Part shown: one piece after another, positions 46,407 to 56,351 of the stretch
How the letters are laid out: each line of letters begins with the position of its first letter
Numbering within the stretch: position 1 is the first letter of the stretch
Source: Stentor roeselii
Taxonomy: Eukaryota > Ciliophora > Heterotrichea > Heterotrichida > Stentoridae
Length of the DNA: 64,000 bases
Direction of reading: 5' to 3'
Assembly (NCBI GenBank): GCA_006503475.1
Contig: RSEH01000035.1
Coordinates: forward strand, 144,830 to 208,829
Translations under genes and position numbers: made by a program
Notes under the pieces: generated by a model
The model's database searches: none
What the model was told of the DNA's origin: nothing
The model's input: the letters and a program-made list of their open reading frames with translations, nothing else

Positions 46407-48440
46407 TTATTTTAATGATCTGCACCATTCCCATGCTGAAATCCTGGACGTTAAAGAGGTCAGAGAGTCTATTGCTTCTCTTTCCTGTCTTTCTAGTTCT
46501 GTCACTTTAGACTTCCAGTAGTCAAGACGATTGTGAAGGGAAACATTTTCAGTTGTCCTTAAAGTATCATACAATTCATTCTCCATCCTTTTTTCCAAGA
46601 GTTTCGCTTGTTTTTTCCTGATTTCATTTTCAAGTTTTTTCTGTTTTTCCAAAAATCCCTGACATTTTTCTTTAACCCCTTCAGACATTTCCTGGTTTTT
46701 TTTAATCATCTTTTCAATCCTAGCCGAGTTGTATTTGATATTAATCTTTGCATTAAACAACAAATCCTCAAAACTCGCAGAACTAGCAGGAATGGCTTCT
46801 TTTCTCTGAAATGAAAAAACATATTCTTTATGCAAATTTTTTAAATCAATCTTTTTTTCCGATATTTCATTCCTGACCATATTAATAACGACATTCATAG
46901 AATGATTGTCAATAAGTTCTTTATCAACACAGAACTCAAGAGTTTTTGCGCCTTTCATAGGAAACTTGTGCATGTCATACAAGACAAGACTAGTGACTTC
47001 ATTTTTGACAGGGTCTTGGCTTCCATTCAAGTACCTTTTAGGGTTAAACACATAAGGCCGAGGAAGTTTCTTCTGAACTGCACTGGAATCGACTGCCAGA
47101 GACTCTTCTTCTGAGAAGGACTCGCTTTTAGACTTGGAGTCGTCGCTTGAACTTGACTCGTCAAGTTCGTAGTCATTTTCAGCAGCTGGAAGAAGGTCTA
47201 AGTAACTTTTTATTGCTGGTCTTTTTGATGGCTCAGGGATTTCTGAAGGCTCTGCCTGGCTTTTCGAGGAGTGGACTAGTGATGAAGGACGCTTGAATTG
47301 AATTGGAAGGATTTGGGTCTCGGAATGGTCTTGAGGCAGAAGTGGAGTCGCGGAGTTGCTTCTCCAGTATGCGTTGTAGGCCTCGAGAAGAACTGAGTTG
47401 TCTGAACAGTCTCTTGGGTGGTCTTTTGGGTTTACTAAAGCTTCTAGACTTGCCTTGCTTTCGACTAGAAGGTCAGTCACTGCTCCTGTTTCACTGCTTG
47501 TTACTTTTCCTAGTTCGTAGATTTCACCTTCTGAAAGACGCGCTTTTGGCAGCTCGAGTTTTTTTCTTTTAATCGGTACCTTAACCTGATTCAATCCATT
47601 AATTTTTTCAATAGCAGCAGGTAAATTAAGATCCTTCATCCTTTTCATTTTCCTTTCATCCTCCAGTTTTTTCTTGGCTTCCTGTTCAGCCCTCATACTT
47701 CCCTCAATATGTTGTGCAGAAATCATAAGTTCATCTCTAGTAGAGCTAATTTCTTGATCCTTATCAAACCTTCCTTCCGGTACCAAATGTTCAAAAGGAA
47801 TCTCCACATTATAATTCATTTCCCTGACCTTGGGTTTGATTCTTTTCTTGAGTTCCATTTCAATTCCAGAAGCCCTGAGTTCTCTTTTCCTCTGAACAGT
47901 TGCAAGTCGTCGTCCTTCTTCAAGTTGTTTTTCCCTCATTTTCCTTTTAGCCTTTTTTCCCCTGGTATTAGAAAGTCTTGCCCTTGCTTCTTGCAACATT
48001 TCCTTCTCATCTTCGTCCATATCGACAGGGTCCGGCCTCGGCGGCCTTGTTTCAGGGCAAGGGTCGACTTCTCCAGGCCGAAGCCTTCGGGGGTCGTTTT
48101 CGCTGTCGTAAAGTTTGCCTGCCGCTTCTTCAAGTAGTTTTTCGTAGTGTTCCAAGCATTGAGCAGGGGTGCGCCCGATGCCGGGCGCGATGGTTCTCCA
48201 TTGGTTCGGGAAGAGTTTGGCAAGATGCAGAAGTTTTTCTTCTTCAGCTTTGCTCCATTCTGTCTTTTTTATCGAAGGGTCAAGCCATTCGTACCATCGG
48301 GCCTTGCATTGTTTCGCTGACTTTCGCACCAGCAGTGAGGAAATACGGGACCATTGGTTCAGACCGTATTTCATGATCGCCGCTTTTAGGATCTCGTCCT
48401 CGATGTTCTTCCACAGACCTCCTTTGATCATAATTCTCAT
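46407..48440 (-). CDS. CDC5L: CDC5/CDC5L/Cef1 spliceosome protein (677 aa)
   Basis: The N-terminus MRIMIKGGLWKNIEDEILK is nearly identical to CDC5 from other eukaryotes, which fixes the start. Two Myb repeats follow (about 7-55 and 58-105; WSRISSLLVRKSAKQCKARW, WRTIAPGIGRTPAQCLEHY), then the conserved block DPRRLRPGEVDPCPETRPPRPDPVDMDEDE and KKAKRKMREKQLEEGRR. The C-terminal part is helical as in the family. CDC5 is a core subunit of the NineTeen complex, needed for spliceosome activation, here for very short introns. The ATG lies nine nucleotides after the TAG of the MORN gene, in the same frame. Family length is about 600-800. Confidence 0.97.
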   Translation of the reverse strand: MRIMIKGGLWKNIEDEILKAAIMKYGLNQWSRISSLLVRKSAKQCKARWYEWLDPSIKKTEWSKAEEEKLLHLAKLFPNQWRTIAPGIGRTPAQCLEHYEKLLEEAAGKLYDSENDPRRLRPGEVDPCPETRPPRPDPVDMDEDEKEMLQEARARLSNTRGKKAKRKMREKQLEEGRRLATVQRKRELRASGIEMELKKRIKPKVREMNYNVEIPFEHLVPEGRFDKDQEISSTRDELMISAQHIEGSMRAEQEAKKKLEDERKMKRMKDLNLPAAIEKINGLNQVKVPIKRKKLELPKARLSEGEIYELGKVTSSETGAVTDLLVESKASLEALVNPKDHPRDCSDNSVLLEAYNAYWRSNSATPLLPQDHSETQILPIQFKRPSSLVHSSKSQAEPSEIPEPSKRPAIKSYLDLLPAAENDYELDESSSSDDSKSKSESFSEEESLAVDSSAVQKKLPRPYVFNPKRYLNGSQDPVKNEVTSLVLYDMHKFPMKGAKTLEFCVDKELIDNHSMNVVINMVRNEISEKKIDLKNLHKEYVFSFQRKEAIPASSASFEDLLFNAKINIKYNSARIEKMIKKNQEMSEGVKEKCQGFLEKQKKLENEIRKKQAKLLEKRMENELYDTLRTTENVSLHNRLDYWKSKVTELERQEREAIDSLTSLTSRISAWEWCRSLK

Positions 48441-48449
48441 TTTACTAGA

Positions 48450-49484
48450 CTATTGTTCATGCGAAAATACTCCCTCAAACCATACACCGGAAATGGTGAG
48501 GCCCTCAGCGAGTTTGTGCAATTTACCTAAACCGTGCTGCTTGCCCAGCCTCCAGGCGCCATCATAGAACTCACCATTAGCGAACTTCATAACCCCGACC
48601 CCATCAGGTTGCCCAGCGAACAAATCTCCTTCATATTCACTAGAGTCCGGCCAGATCACATGTCCCTTGCCATGCATTTTTCCATTAACCATATCTCCAC
48701 AATAGCATTTTCCATCAGGCCACAGATATTCTCCAACTCCAGTGATTTTATCATCATTAAACTCTCCTTCATATTTTCTTCCATCAGCCCAGATCATTTT
48801 GCCATGTCCATGTTTCATTCCCTGTACAAACTGTCCTTCAAAGCAGCTTTCATGACGGTCTTGCTCTTTTCCATAGCCTTCCTTCATGCCATTGAAAAAG
48901 TCTCCAATATAAACTTTTCCATTAGAGTCAATCAAAGTGCCCGAGCCTGACATGTGTCCGTTTTTGAACTCGCCTTCGTAGATGTCGCCGTTCTTGAAGA
49001 TGAGCCGCCCTGCTCCGTGACGTTTGCCGTGTTTGAACTGGCCGCAGTATTTTTCTTGTTGAGAGGCCGAGTAGCTGGTCCCTGAACCGTGAGGCGTCTT
49101 TGTCACCATGTCCCACTCGCCTTCATACAGAAAGTTTGGAAGTTGCACAAGAGGATGACGAATTGTGTACTCGCCAAAGGAACTGTGAGCGTTGTAGACA
49201 CCGTATTCTAACTCTGATAACTTTATTGTAGAGGATTCTTGCGAGGACATTGATGATCCTGCTAATGGGTATGGCAGGTTTAAATTTTTTGGAGACTTCG
49301 TCAGTGAGATGTACTTTTGAACTAGGTAACGACGGGTCAGGCTTTGGATTGTGTTTTGAGTCTCTCTTTGGGGAAAATCTTGGTTGTTGTCCGGGTTTGT
49401 TTCTGAGGATAACACGTTTACCAACTCGATTGATTTTTGGGAATTTGAATTTGGAGGATCTATGCATGAACAAACTGCTCCCAT
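48450..49484 (-). CDS. MORN-repeat protein with possible N-terminal acylation (344 aa)
   Basis: The N-terminus MGAVCSC fits N-myristoylation plus palmitoylation. A Ser/Asn-rich linker leads to about nine MORN repeats (about 115-330; e.g. YEGEFKNGHMSGSGTLID, FEGQFVQGMKHGHGKMIW, YEGDLFAGQPDGVGVMKF). Such proteins link membranes and cytoskeleton in ciliates and apicomplexans. It ends in TAG, with the CDC5 ATG nine nucleotides further on the same strand and in frame. It is the last gene of the dense part of the window. Confidence 0.93.
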   Translation of the reverse strand: MGAVCSCIDPPNSNSQKSIELVNVLSSETNPDNNQDFPQRETQNTIQSLTRRYLVQKYISLTKSPKNLNLPYPLAGSSMSSQESSTIKLSELEYGVYNAHSSFGEYTIRHPLVQLPNFLYEGEWDMVTKTPHGSGTSYSASQQEKYCGQFKHGKRHGAGRLIFKNGDIYEGEFKNGHMSGSGTLIDSNGKVYIGDFFNGMKEGYGKEQDRHESCFEGQFVQGMKHGHGKMIWADGRKYEGEFNDDKITGVGEYLWPDGKCYCGDMVNGKMHGKGHVIWPDSSEYEGDLFAGQPDGVGVMKFANGEFYDGAWRLGKQHGLGKLHKLAEGLTISGVWFEGVFSHEQ

Positions 49485-51857
49485 ATTTATTTTGAGTTTG
49501 AATGAAAGTTACTGATATGGTTTGGGTGTTGAAATTATTTGATTTAGAGGATGGATTTTTTATGTTGGAGAGGTTTATAGGAGTTATTATTGAATAATCA
49601 TCGATTTTTGGAAGTGGTCTATCGAATATCAAGATAAAGTAGAATTTATTGTTATCTTATGTAAATTATGTAAGAAAACTTTAATAACTGTGATATATAT
49701 TAGTTCCTATTGAATAGCTACCTCATTCAGCGTATAATTGTGAACTAAATTTAAATTTTTTAATTGCTGAGTACTTGATGACTGAAATTTGTTAAGTACA
49801 AATTAGATGTAAAAATTTAGAACAACTGAGATTTACTGATTTAGATGAAAATAACTTGAAGAAAGGTAGGTATTTATTAATGTTTTTGGAGTTATTTTCT
49901 TATAGTCTAAAATAGAGTGATAATCTATAGGATTAGGATCTCTCTTCAATAAAGGTTCAAATGTGACAGAAAAATCACCAATTTGCTTTAAGCACCTTTT
50001 CATTGTACCATCACTTTTCCAAACTCAAAGAAACTCTACCTAATATTTGACTGCTGCCAAAAGAATATATCTCAGTACAAAAAAAGTATTTCCAATAAGC
50101 CGAGATCTTTATTTCAACGAGATTCTATTATGATTAGTAGAGCATCACAAATTTAAAAATATAAGATGCTAAAAAGTCATTCTAGAGCTTACTTATAGCT
50201 TTCAGACTATCTAAGATGCTTAAAGATAGTCGATTATCTGGTCCTGGAAATACTTTAGAGTGCAGGTCCCGAGAAATGATTAACTGCTACTTGATGGGAT
50301 TTGAATTATGAGTAGATTATTGGTATCCTATTGCTACCCTTAGAGTCTTAATAAACCCTTAATAAATAAAGATGAGCGAATTAACAGTTATTTGATGACT
50401 AATTAACTTACTCTTTGGAGCTATAGAAAGTCGTATTCAAGAGATTAGACCTAAATAATACTGTTATATATAAATGATAGAAATTTTTGATTGGTTTATT
50501 GAGATTTTTACATAAAGGGATTGGTATTTAATTGAAAGGGCTATAGGATTCAAGCATGATGATAACAAGCAGATGCTACATAGCTGGAGGTTACTTAGAT
50601 CAGTAACTTGATTATTTAAAATTTCTGTGATTTACGGATATTCAGTGATTTATATAAAAACTCTCTGATTTTTCGATATTTAAGTTTCATAATTTCAAAT
50701 TTCTTTTTCATATTCAAATAAATTTGAAAAAGTGTCTAATCACTGTTTCAAGAGGTGCTAGCTCAAATTATAACAAAAAAGGCAGTATTTGTAAATTTTA
50801 TTGCAGAAAGACTGTCTGCTAGGTACTAGAGTGTAAGGCAAGTACCAATAATTAATTATTAGCCTGGTCCTGCATATCAATATCGAAGATATGAAGATGT
50901 TAATGTTTTCAGTTTATTTTGTGCTTTTTGATACAGGATCAAGTGATAACCTAATAAAAGTATGAGGCACTCATACTAAAAAGAAAGATCAATTCAATAT
51001 TTTTTCACCAAATGGTGGATTCAAGAATATGTTTATTATTAAACTGAGAAAATTCACATAAACAAGAAGAATTTCGACAGGTTTTAGATGAAGTAAATTT
51101 ATTTCATTTTAATCAAATTGAATCACATAATTATAGGATCTCTTCAAAGAGAACTAGAAGTATGCTGCATAAACAAATTTTAATAAAATTTAGAGAAAAC
51201 TTTTTGTCAAGAATGATCTCAGTTGAATGAAAATTAAAATTCATAGGGAAACACAAAGAGTATCAAATTATAAAATAAAAATTAAACTATGAGATTTGAA
51301 CAAAATCCTTAAAACTTAAATACTTAAAATAGACTAAGATGCATTAAAATTAAATAATCAAACACATAGAGTTTATAATAAATACTAAAAGCTTGATATA
51401 ATTGAGGATATTGATATAAAATATATAAGATGCTTACAGTTTTGGATTTAAAATAGTTAAAATTACTCATAAATTATTTTTAATGTCTTAGTGTTTGTTC
51501 TCACGATGTATTCAAAACTATGACTTAAATGCATTTGAATAAATATAAAATAAGGACTACATATAAGTAAAAACTCTTTGTAAGTGACTCTGCTGCTTAT
51601 AGGCTTGCCTTAAAAATATAATAAAATAATGCCAAAATAACATAACACTGCTCAATCCCAAATTACTACAGCCTAACTCTTAAGTTAAAACTCAAAATGG
51701 CTTAAAATACAAATCTAAAGCTTATTCAAGTATTTATTTAACACATCTAGATATCCAAGAAATTGATGAATTTAAATTACCGATAATAAAGTTCTAAAAA
51801 AATTAATCTATAATACTTCAGATTTTTTTACTCAAAGCATTTAAATTATAATTTACA
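49485..51857. other. AT-rich intergenic region, about 2.4 kb
   Basis: No ORF of significance, no rRNA or snRNA sequence recognised. Near the MORN gene the plus strand is C-poor, as expected for its upstream flank. From about 49,650 the sequence is very AT-rich and without clear skew. A stretch near 49,930-49,970 has a GGTTCAAAT box but does not fold into a tRNA by eye. This region marks the change from dense to sparse gene packing. Confidence 0.6.
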
Positions 51858-54800
51858 ATGGGAAATAACCAAAAAAAATTTCAAATGAAATTTTCGAAAA
51901 CTCTCGAAAATATCTCCCTAGAGCAAAAGATTAATGATAACTATTCGATCTATTCAACTCTCAAAACCCAAAACTCCTATCTCCCTTTTACTTGGCCTTT
52001 GAACAAAACAATAATCAAGAAAAATGCAATCGAAAATATTTCATTAGCTCCTTATAGCGAATATATCGGATACTCAAGAGGTACTAAAGTAGTGATAGTA
52101 ATTTTATCCAATACAAGGAAAGTTTTCTCAAAATACAACCATCAAAAGCTAGTGACAACTTTATCATTCTCCCCGAATGGCAGATTAATTGCTTCAGGAT
52201 CTGAAGATAAATTAATAAAACTTTGGGATTTTCAAAATAAAGAAGAACATATCAACAACTTAGAACATCCTTCATCAGTTTACTCTTTGTCATTTTCCCC
52301 TAATAAAAAATTTTTAGCTTCTGGGTGCAATCTTGGGTTATTGATAGTCTGGGATTTGAATTCACTCAATCAACATTTTTCACTTGAAGGCCATTATCTT
52401 AAGATTACCTGTTTGTCGTTTTCTCATGATGGAGCCATCATCGCGACTGGGTCTGCAGACTTGACTGTTAAAATTTGGAATTTTTTTGATAGACAAGAAG
52501 AGTTTAAATTTGTTGGACATAAAACTGAAGTTACTTGCTTGGGCTTTTCATTTGATAGTTGTTTTCTGGCTTCTGTTTCTAATGATAAAATCATGAAAGT
52601 TTGGGTTCTTGAAGGAAAGTTTTATGAGTTAAATATTGGAAATCCGATAAATGTCAATTCTTTGGCATTTTCACCGAAGGAATTTTTTATTGCTGCTGCA
52701 TGTGAGGACGCAAGAATACGTATTTGGAATGTTCAGGAAATGAGAAAAGTAGCTTCTTTTGAAGGGCATACTTCATCAATAACAAGTATTTGTTACTCAC
52801 CTGATGGTAATTCATTAGCAACAAGTTCTAAAGATAATTCAATAAAAATCTGGAATATTGAGCATACAAGAGATGAAATGGCTATCCCTCCAAATTCATA
52901 TACCATCCAATCAATTTCATTTTCAAATGATGGTAATTACATCGCAGCAGGATTATGTTTATCAGGTATTAAAGTATGGAGTATGTTAACCAAAGAAGAA
53001 TTGACTTTTTTTAGACATATATATAAAGTTAATTGTCTTGCTTTCTCACCAGATTCTTTATACATTGTTTCAGGCTCAGAAGACAAAACGATTAAAGTCT
53101 GGAACATTCAAACACAAATAGAAGAATTTTCACTCAACGGGCACCTTTTTTCAGTAAACTGTCTCTGCTTTACGCTTGATGGAACATTACTTGTGACTGG
53201 ATCATCTGATTTTCAAGTGAAAATATGGGATTTTATTGAAAGAAAAGAAAAGTTCTTATTAAATGGACACAGTTCTTTTGTCACTTCTTTGGCTTTGAGG
53301 TCTGATGACTTGTTTTTAGTTAGTGGCTCAATTGATAGCATAGTTAAAGTTTGGAATTTGATAGAAATGAAAGAAGAGTTATACTTTTATGTGAATTACT
53401 CAGTATATTCTCTAGCATATTTGAGGGGCGACAATCATATAGCGGTAGGCACTTTAAGTTATGTTATATATATTTACAATCTTCAAGAACGAGCTATTGA
53501 ATTTACACTATCAGGACATACAGGTTCAATAAATTGCCTTGTGTTTTTACCTGAAGATAACCTCTTAGTCTCAGGATCAGAAGACCAAAGAATCATCATT
53601 TGGAATTTGAAAGAAAGAAGAGAAGAAATTTCAATTTTAAGACATTCACTTCCAGTAAAATGCATGGCTGTTTCACCAACGAGCGATCTAATCGCTACTG
53701 GTTCAGAAGAGTTACCTCTTAAAGTTTGGAACATAAAAACTAGATCAGAAGCTTTCACCTTAATAGGCAATTCATGTTGGGGAAACGTATTGCCATACTC
53801 ACCTAACGGCAGGTTCATGATAACATACTTCGAAGGCTATAGAATCTTTGACTTTCAACAACAAATTGAAATTATCCATATTCCAAATGCATCAGCTTTA
53901 ACAAGTCGCTTTACTTTTTCCAATGATGAGAAATATTTCGCGATATCCTCAGGTATTAAAATGATCAAAATTTGGAATTTAGAACAAAATGTTCAAGAAA
54001 TTATTTTAACAAGTCCAAAGTCTGAAACTATCAATCTTTGTTTCTCGAATGATGGAGAGCTTCTCGCTGCTGGCTTCAAAAATAATACCGTAATGATCTG
54101 GGATATACAAAATCGGTTGAATCCAACGACTATTAAAAATATTGATTTTTTGGATTGCTTTGTTTTTTCTCCGACTGATAAGTTTTTGATTTTATGTCAG
54201 AAGTCAATTATTAATATCATTAGACTTGAAACTGGTAAAACAGAATTTTCAATAAAAATAAGCACAATTTATGAAATTAATCATATGAAATTCTCAAATA
54301 ACCTCAGGTTTTTAATATTGTTCACTGATAATCGATGCTACCAGGTCAACTTTATAGATAAACTTGGTTTTCTGCTTGATATTTTTATTGCTAGCTGCAT
54401 TGAGAAAGAAACAAAATTAAAAGTTATTTACAAATATGCAGAGGCTGGTCTTTTTTTCTTTGAATGTAATTCAGAACACTCACAATGGTTAAAAACTCTT
54501 AATTTAAAGTACAGAGATATTTTATCTGAATCGATTATTCATTTTTCAGATGCGAAATCTCTTAAGCTTTTAAAGAATATAAAAAAATTCACAAATATTG
54601 GAATTCTTCCTGAATTTTTCAATGAAAAAGCGATGAAAATCCTTCATAATCATTTTCTTAAAAAAGGGCAGGTATTAACAGATACTCAAGTAGACTATCA
54701 AGACCTTCTCATTATGTTTTATCATGATAAGCTAAAAATTTTAGAAGACCAAAAATTAGCTGATTGTTACTTTAATCAAATAAAGAAAATTAGACTGTTT

Positions 54801-55712
54801 AAAGAGAAACAAGAGAATTTTGTTCAGATTTTGACCTCTTTTATTTCGAAAAAAAAAATAATATTCGAACAGATCTACGATTGGCAAAAAATTAACTCAA
54901 TTTCCGAAAAATTCTATAAAGTCAGTTATTTCGAAGCTAATTACTTTTTTAACCAAGTTCTAATAAAAAGGTATTCATTTAGTGTTACTATTTTAGAAGT
55001 TTTTAAGAAAAACATTCAGATAGAACAGGAAAAAGAGGCTAAGTGCTTTGAACTATTTGATGTGTTTAAAAGTGAGTCTAATTGTTTCTGTGATTACTTG
55101 GGATGTATTGATACTCAGAGTGGGTTTTACTTGGTCATTAAAAATCATGGAAAGAGACTCGATACTTTCATAAAATATTTTAAACAAGAAGGACTGAAAA
55201 TCCCTGAATTCAATATTACAACTATTGTTCTATCTTTACTCAAATCTTTCTCTTTAATAATAAGCAAAAACATCTTGCATCGAAATATTGGCTCTGAGTC
55301 TTTCCTTATAGATGACAACTACAACATATTCATTATAAACTTTCTTTATTCAGCGATTAAATCAGAAGATGGTACTTTTAATCCAGAAAACAACTATTTG
55401 CCTCAAAAATCAGGGGATTATCAAGCTCCTGAAGAATCTAACTTAAGTGTTGAATTAGACCTTGAAAAATGTGATGTTTTTTCATTAGGTATGGTAATTC
55501 TAGAACTGATGACATTAGAAAATATACAATTATTGAGAGAAAATATTGACCATTTTCTAAGACTAATGAAAAATAGTAATATTTTATGGCTTGAAAAGCT
55601 ACTCAAAATCATGTTGGATCAAAATCCTGATAAACGGATGAGATTTCCAGAATTAATTAATTTTATCGAGCATGATATTTCTGAGACTATGTCGAATTCT
55701 ATGGCTTATTGA
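51858..55712 (+). CDS. WD40 array fused to C-terminal pseudokinase (1284 aa)
   Basis: Single exon. The N-terminus MGNNQKKFQ may be myristoylated. From about residue 60 to 780 I count about 16 WD40 units by their closing strands (IKLWDFQ, LIVWDLN, VKIWNFF, IRIWNVQ, IKVWNIQ, VKIWDFI and others), enough for two propellers. After a helical linker, residues about 1010-1275 form a kinase-like domain: VLIKRY (possible ATP lysine), ILHRNIGSESFLI in place of HRDxKxxN (about 1138), INFLYS in place of DFG (about 1158), but intact YQAPEE and DVFSLGMVILEL. Loss of the HRD and DFG aspartates argues for a pseudokinase. Likely a signalling scaffold; no known partner. It heads the WD40-rich group. Confidence 0.85.
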   Translation: MGNNQKKFQMKFSKTLENISLEQKINDNYSIYSTLKTQNSYLPFTWPLNKTIIKKNAIENISLAPYSEYIGYSRGTKVVIVILSNTRKVFSKYNHQKLVTTLSFSPNGRLIASGSEDKLIKLWDFQNKEEHINNLEHPSSVYSLSFSPNKKFLASGCNLGLLIVWDLNSLNQHFSLEGHYLKITCLSFSHDGAIIATGSADLTVKIWNFFDRQEEFKFVGHKTEVTCLGFSFDSCFLASVSNDKIMKVWVLEGKFYELNIGNPINVNSLAFSPKEFFIAAACEDARIRIWNVQEMRKVASFEGHTSSITSICYSPDGNSLATSSKDNSIKIWNIEHTRDEMAIPPNSYTIQSISFSNDGNYIAAGLCLSGIKVWSMLTKEELTFFRHIYKVNCLAFSPDSLYIVSGSEDKTIKVWNIQTQIEEFSLNGHLFSVNCLCFTLDGTLLVTGSSDFQVKIWDFIERKEKFLLNGHSSFVTSLALRSDDLFLVSGSIDSIVKVWNLIEMKEELYFYVNYSVYSLAYLRGDNHIAVGTLSYVIYIYNLQERAIEFTLSGHTGSINCLVFLPEDNLLVSGSEDQRIIIWNLKERREEISILRHSLPVKCMAVSPTSDLIATGSEELPLKVWNIKTRSEAFTLIGNSCWGNVLPYSPNGRFMITYFEGYRIFDFQQQIEIIHIPNASALTSRFTFSNDEKYFAISSGIKMIKIWNLEQNVQEIILTSPKSETINLCFSNDGELLAAGFKNNTVMIWDIQNRLNPTTIKNIDFLDCFVFSPTDKFLILCQKSIINIIRLETGKTEFSIKISTIYEINHMKFSNNLRFLILFTDNRCYQVNFIDKLGFLLDIFIASCIEKETKLKVIYKYAEAGLFFFECNSEHSQWLKTLNLKYRDILSESIIHFSDAKSLKLLKNIKKFTNIGILPEFFNEKAMKILHNHFLKKGQVLTDTQVDYQDLLIMFYHDKLKILEDQKLADCYFNQIKKIRLFKEKQENFVQILTSFISKKKIIFEQIYDWQKINSISEKFYKVSYFEANYFFNQVLIKRYSFSVTILEVFKKNIQIEQEKEAKCFELFDVFKSESNCFCDYLGCIDTQSGFYLVIKNHGKRLDTFIKYFKQEGLKIPEFNITTIVLSLLKSFSLIISKNILHRNIGSESFLIDDNYNIFIINFLYSAIKSEDGTFNPENNYLPQKSGDYQAPEESNLSVELDLEKCDVFSLGMVILELMTLENIQLLRENIDHFLRLMKNSNILWLEKLLKIMLDQNPDKRMRFPELINFIEHDISETMSNSMAY

Positions 55713-56351
55713 AGATCTTTTATTAGTTTAATTTTTATTTTTTTGACTTCTTTCATAATGGAAATCCTATAATATTTCCCTCCTCCTCTATCCAAACCCT
55801 ACAAACTCTACTTAATCTTGGATTTCTACCAAAATGATTGCATCATACATTAAATAAAATTATTTCAACAAAGATTGTGCATTTAATTAAGCAAAATACA
55901 AACAGTACTAGAAATATTTTGCAAGCTCCTCATAATACTCCAAGAATGAAGAAAGTCATTATAGCCTTTTTACAAATTTTAGACTATCCAAGAAGGCTAA
56001 AAGACAGTTGCTGAAATAGAAAATCATCAGGTGTACCATCTTTGGTCCATTACTCAGTAATTAAAACAAAATTTTACATTAATTTATTTTTTAATGGTAA
56101 AAATATACTTTGAAAAATTTGATAAATCCAGTGAAATAATATCCTTAACATAGATTTTATAATTTCTCCCAATATACAGTTACTTATCTTTCCTAGAGAT
56201 ATTTAAAAAAGTGCGTAAATAAAAAAGCTTTTGATTGTTACCTGCTGGAGAATCGCGCTATCATTAGGTGATTGACTTCTGGATTATTATTCTTATAATG
56301 TTAATAAGTTCATTATAAATAAAGACGAGTAAGTTCAAAGTTCTTAACTAT
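55713..56351. other. AT-rich intergenic region between convergent WD40 genes
   Basis: About 640 nt between the stop codons of two convergent WD40 genes. AT-rich, with no ORF, RNA gene or repeat recognised, which is long compared with 1-30 nt between convergent genes in the dense region. Confidence 0.6.

Noticed and set aside
49925-49975. tRNA-like stretch with GGTTCAAAT box
   Set aside because: No acceptor stem pairing and no proper D arm could be drawn; likely chance in AT-rich DNA.
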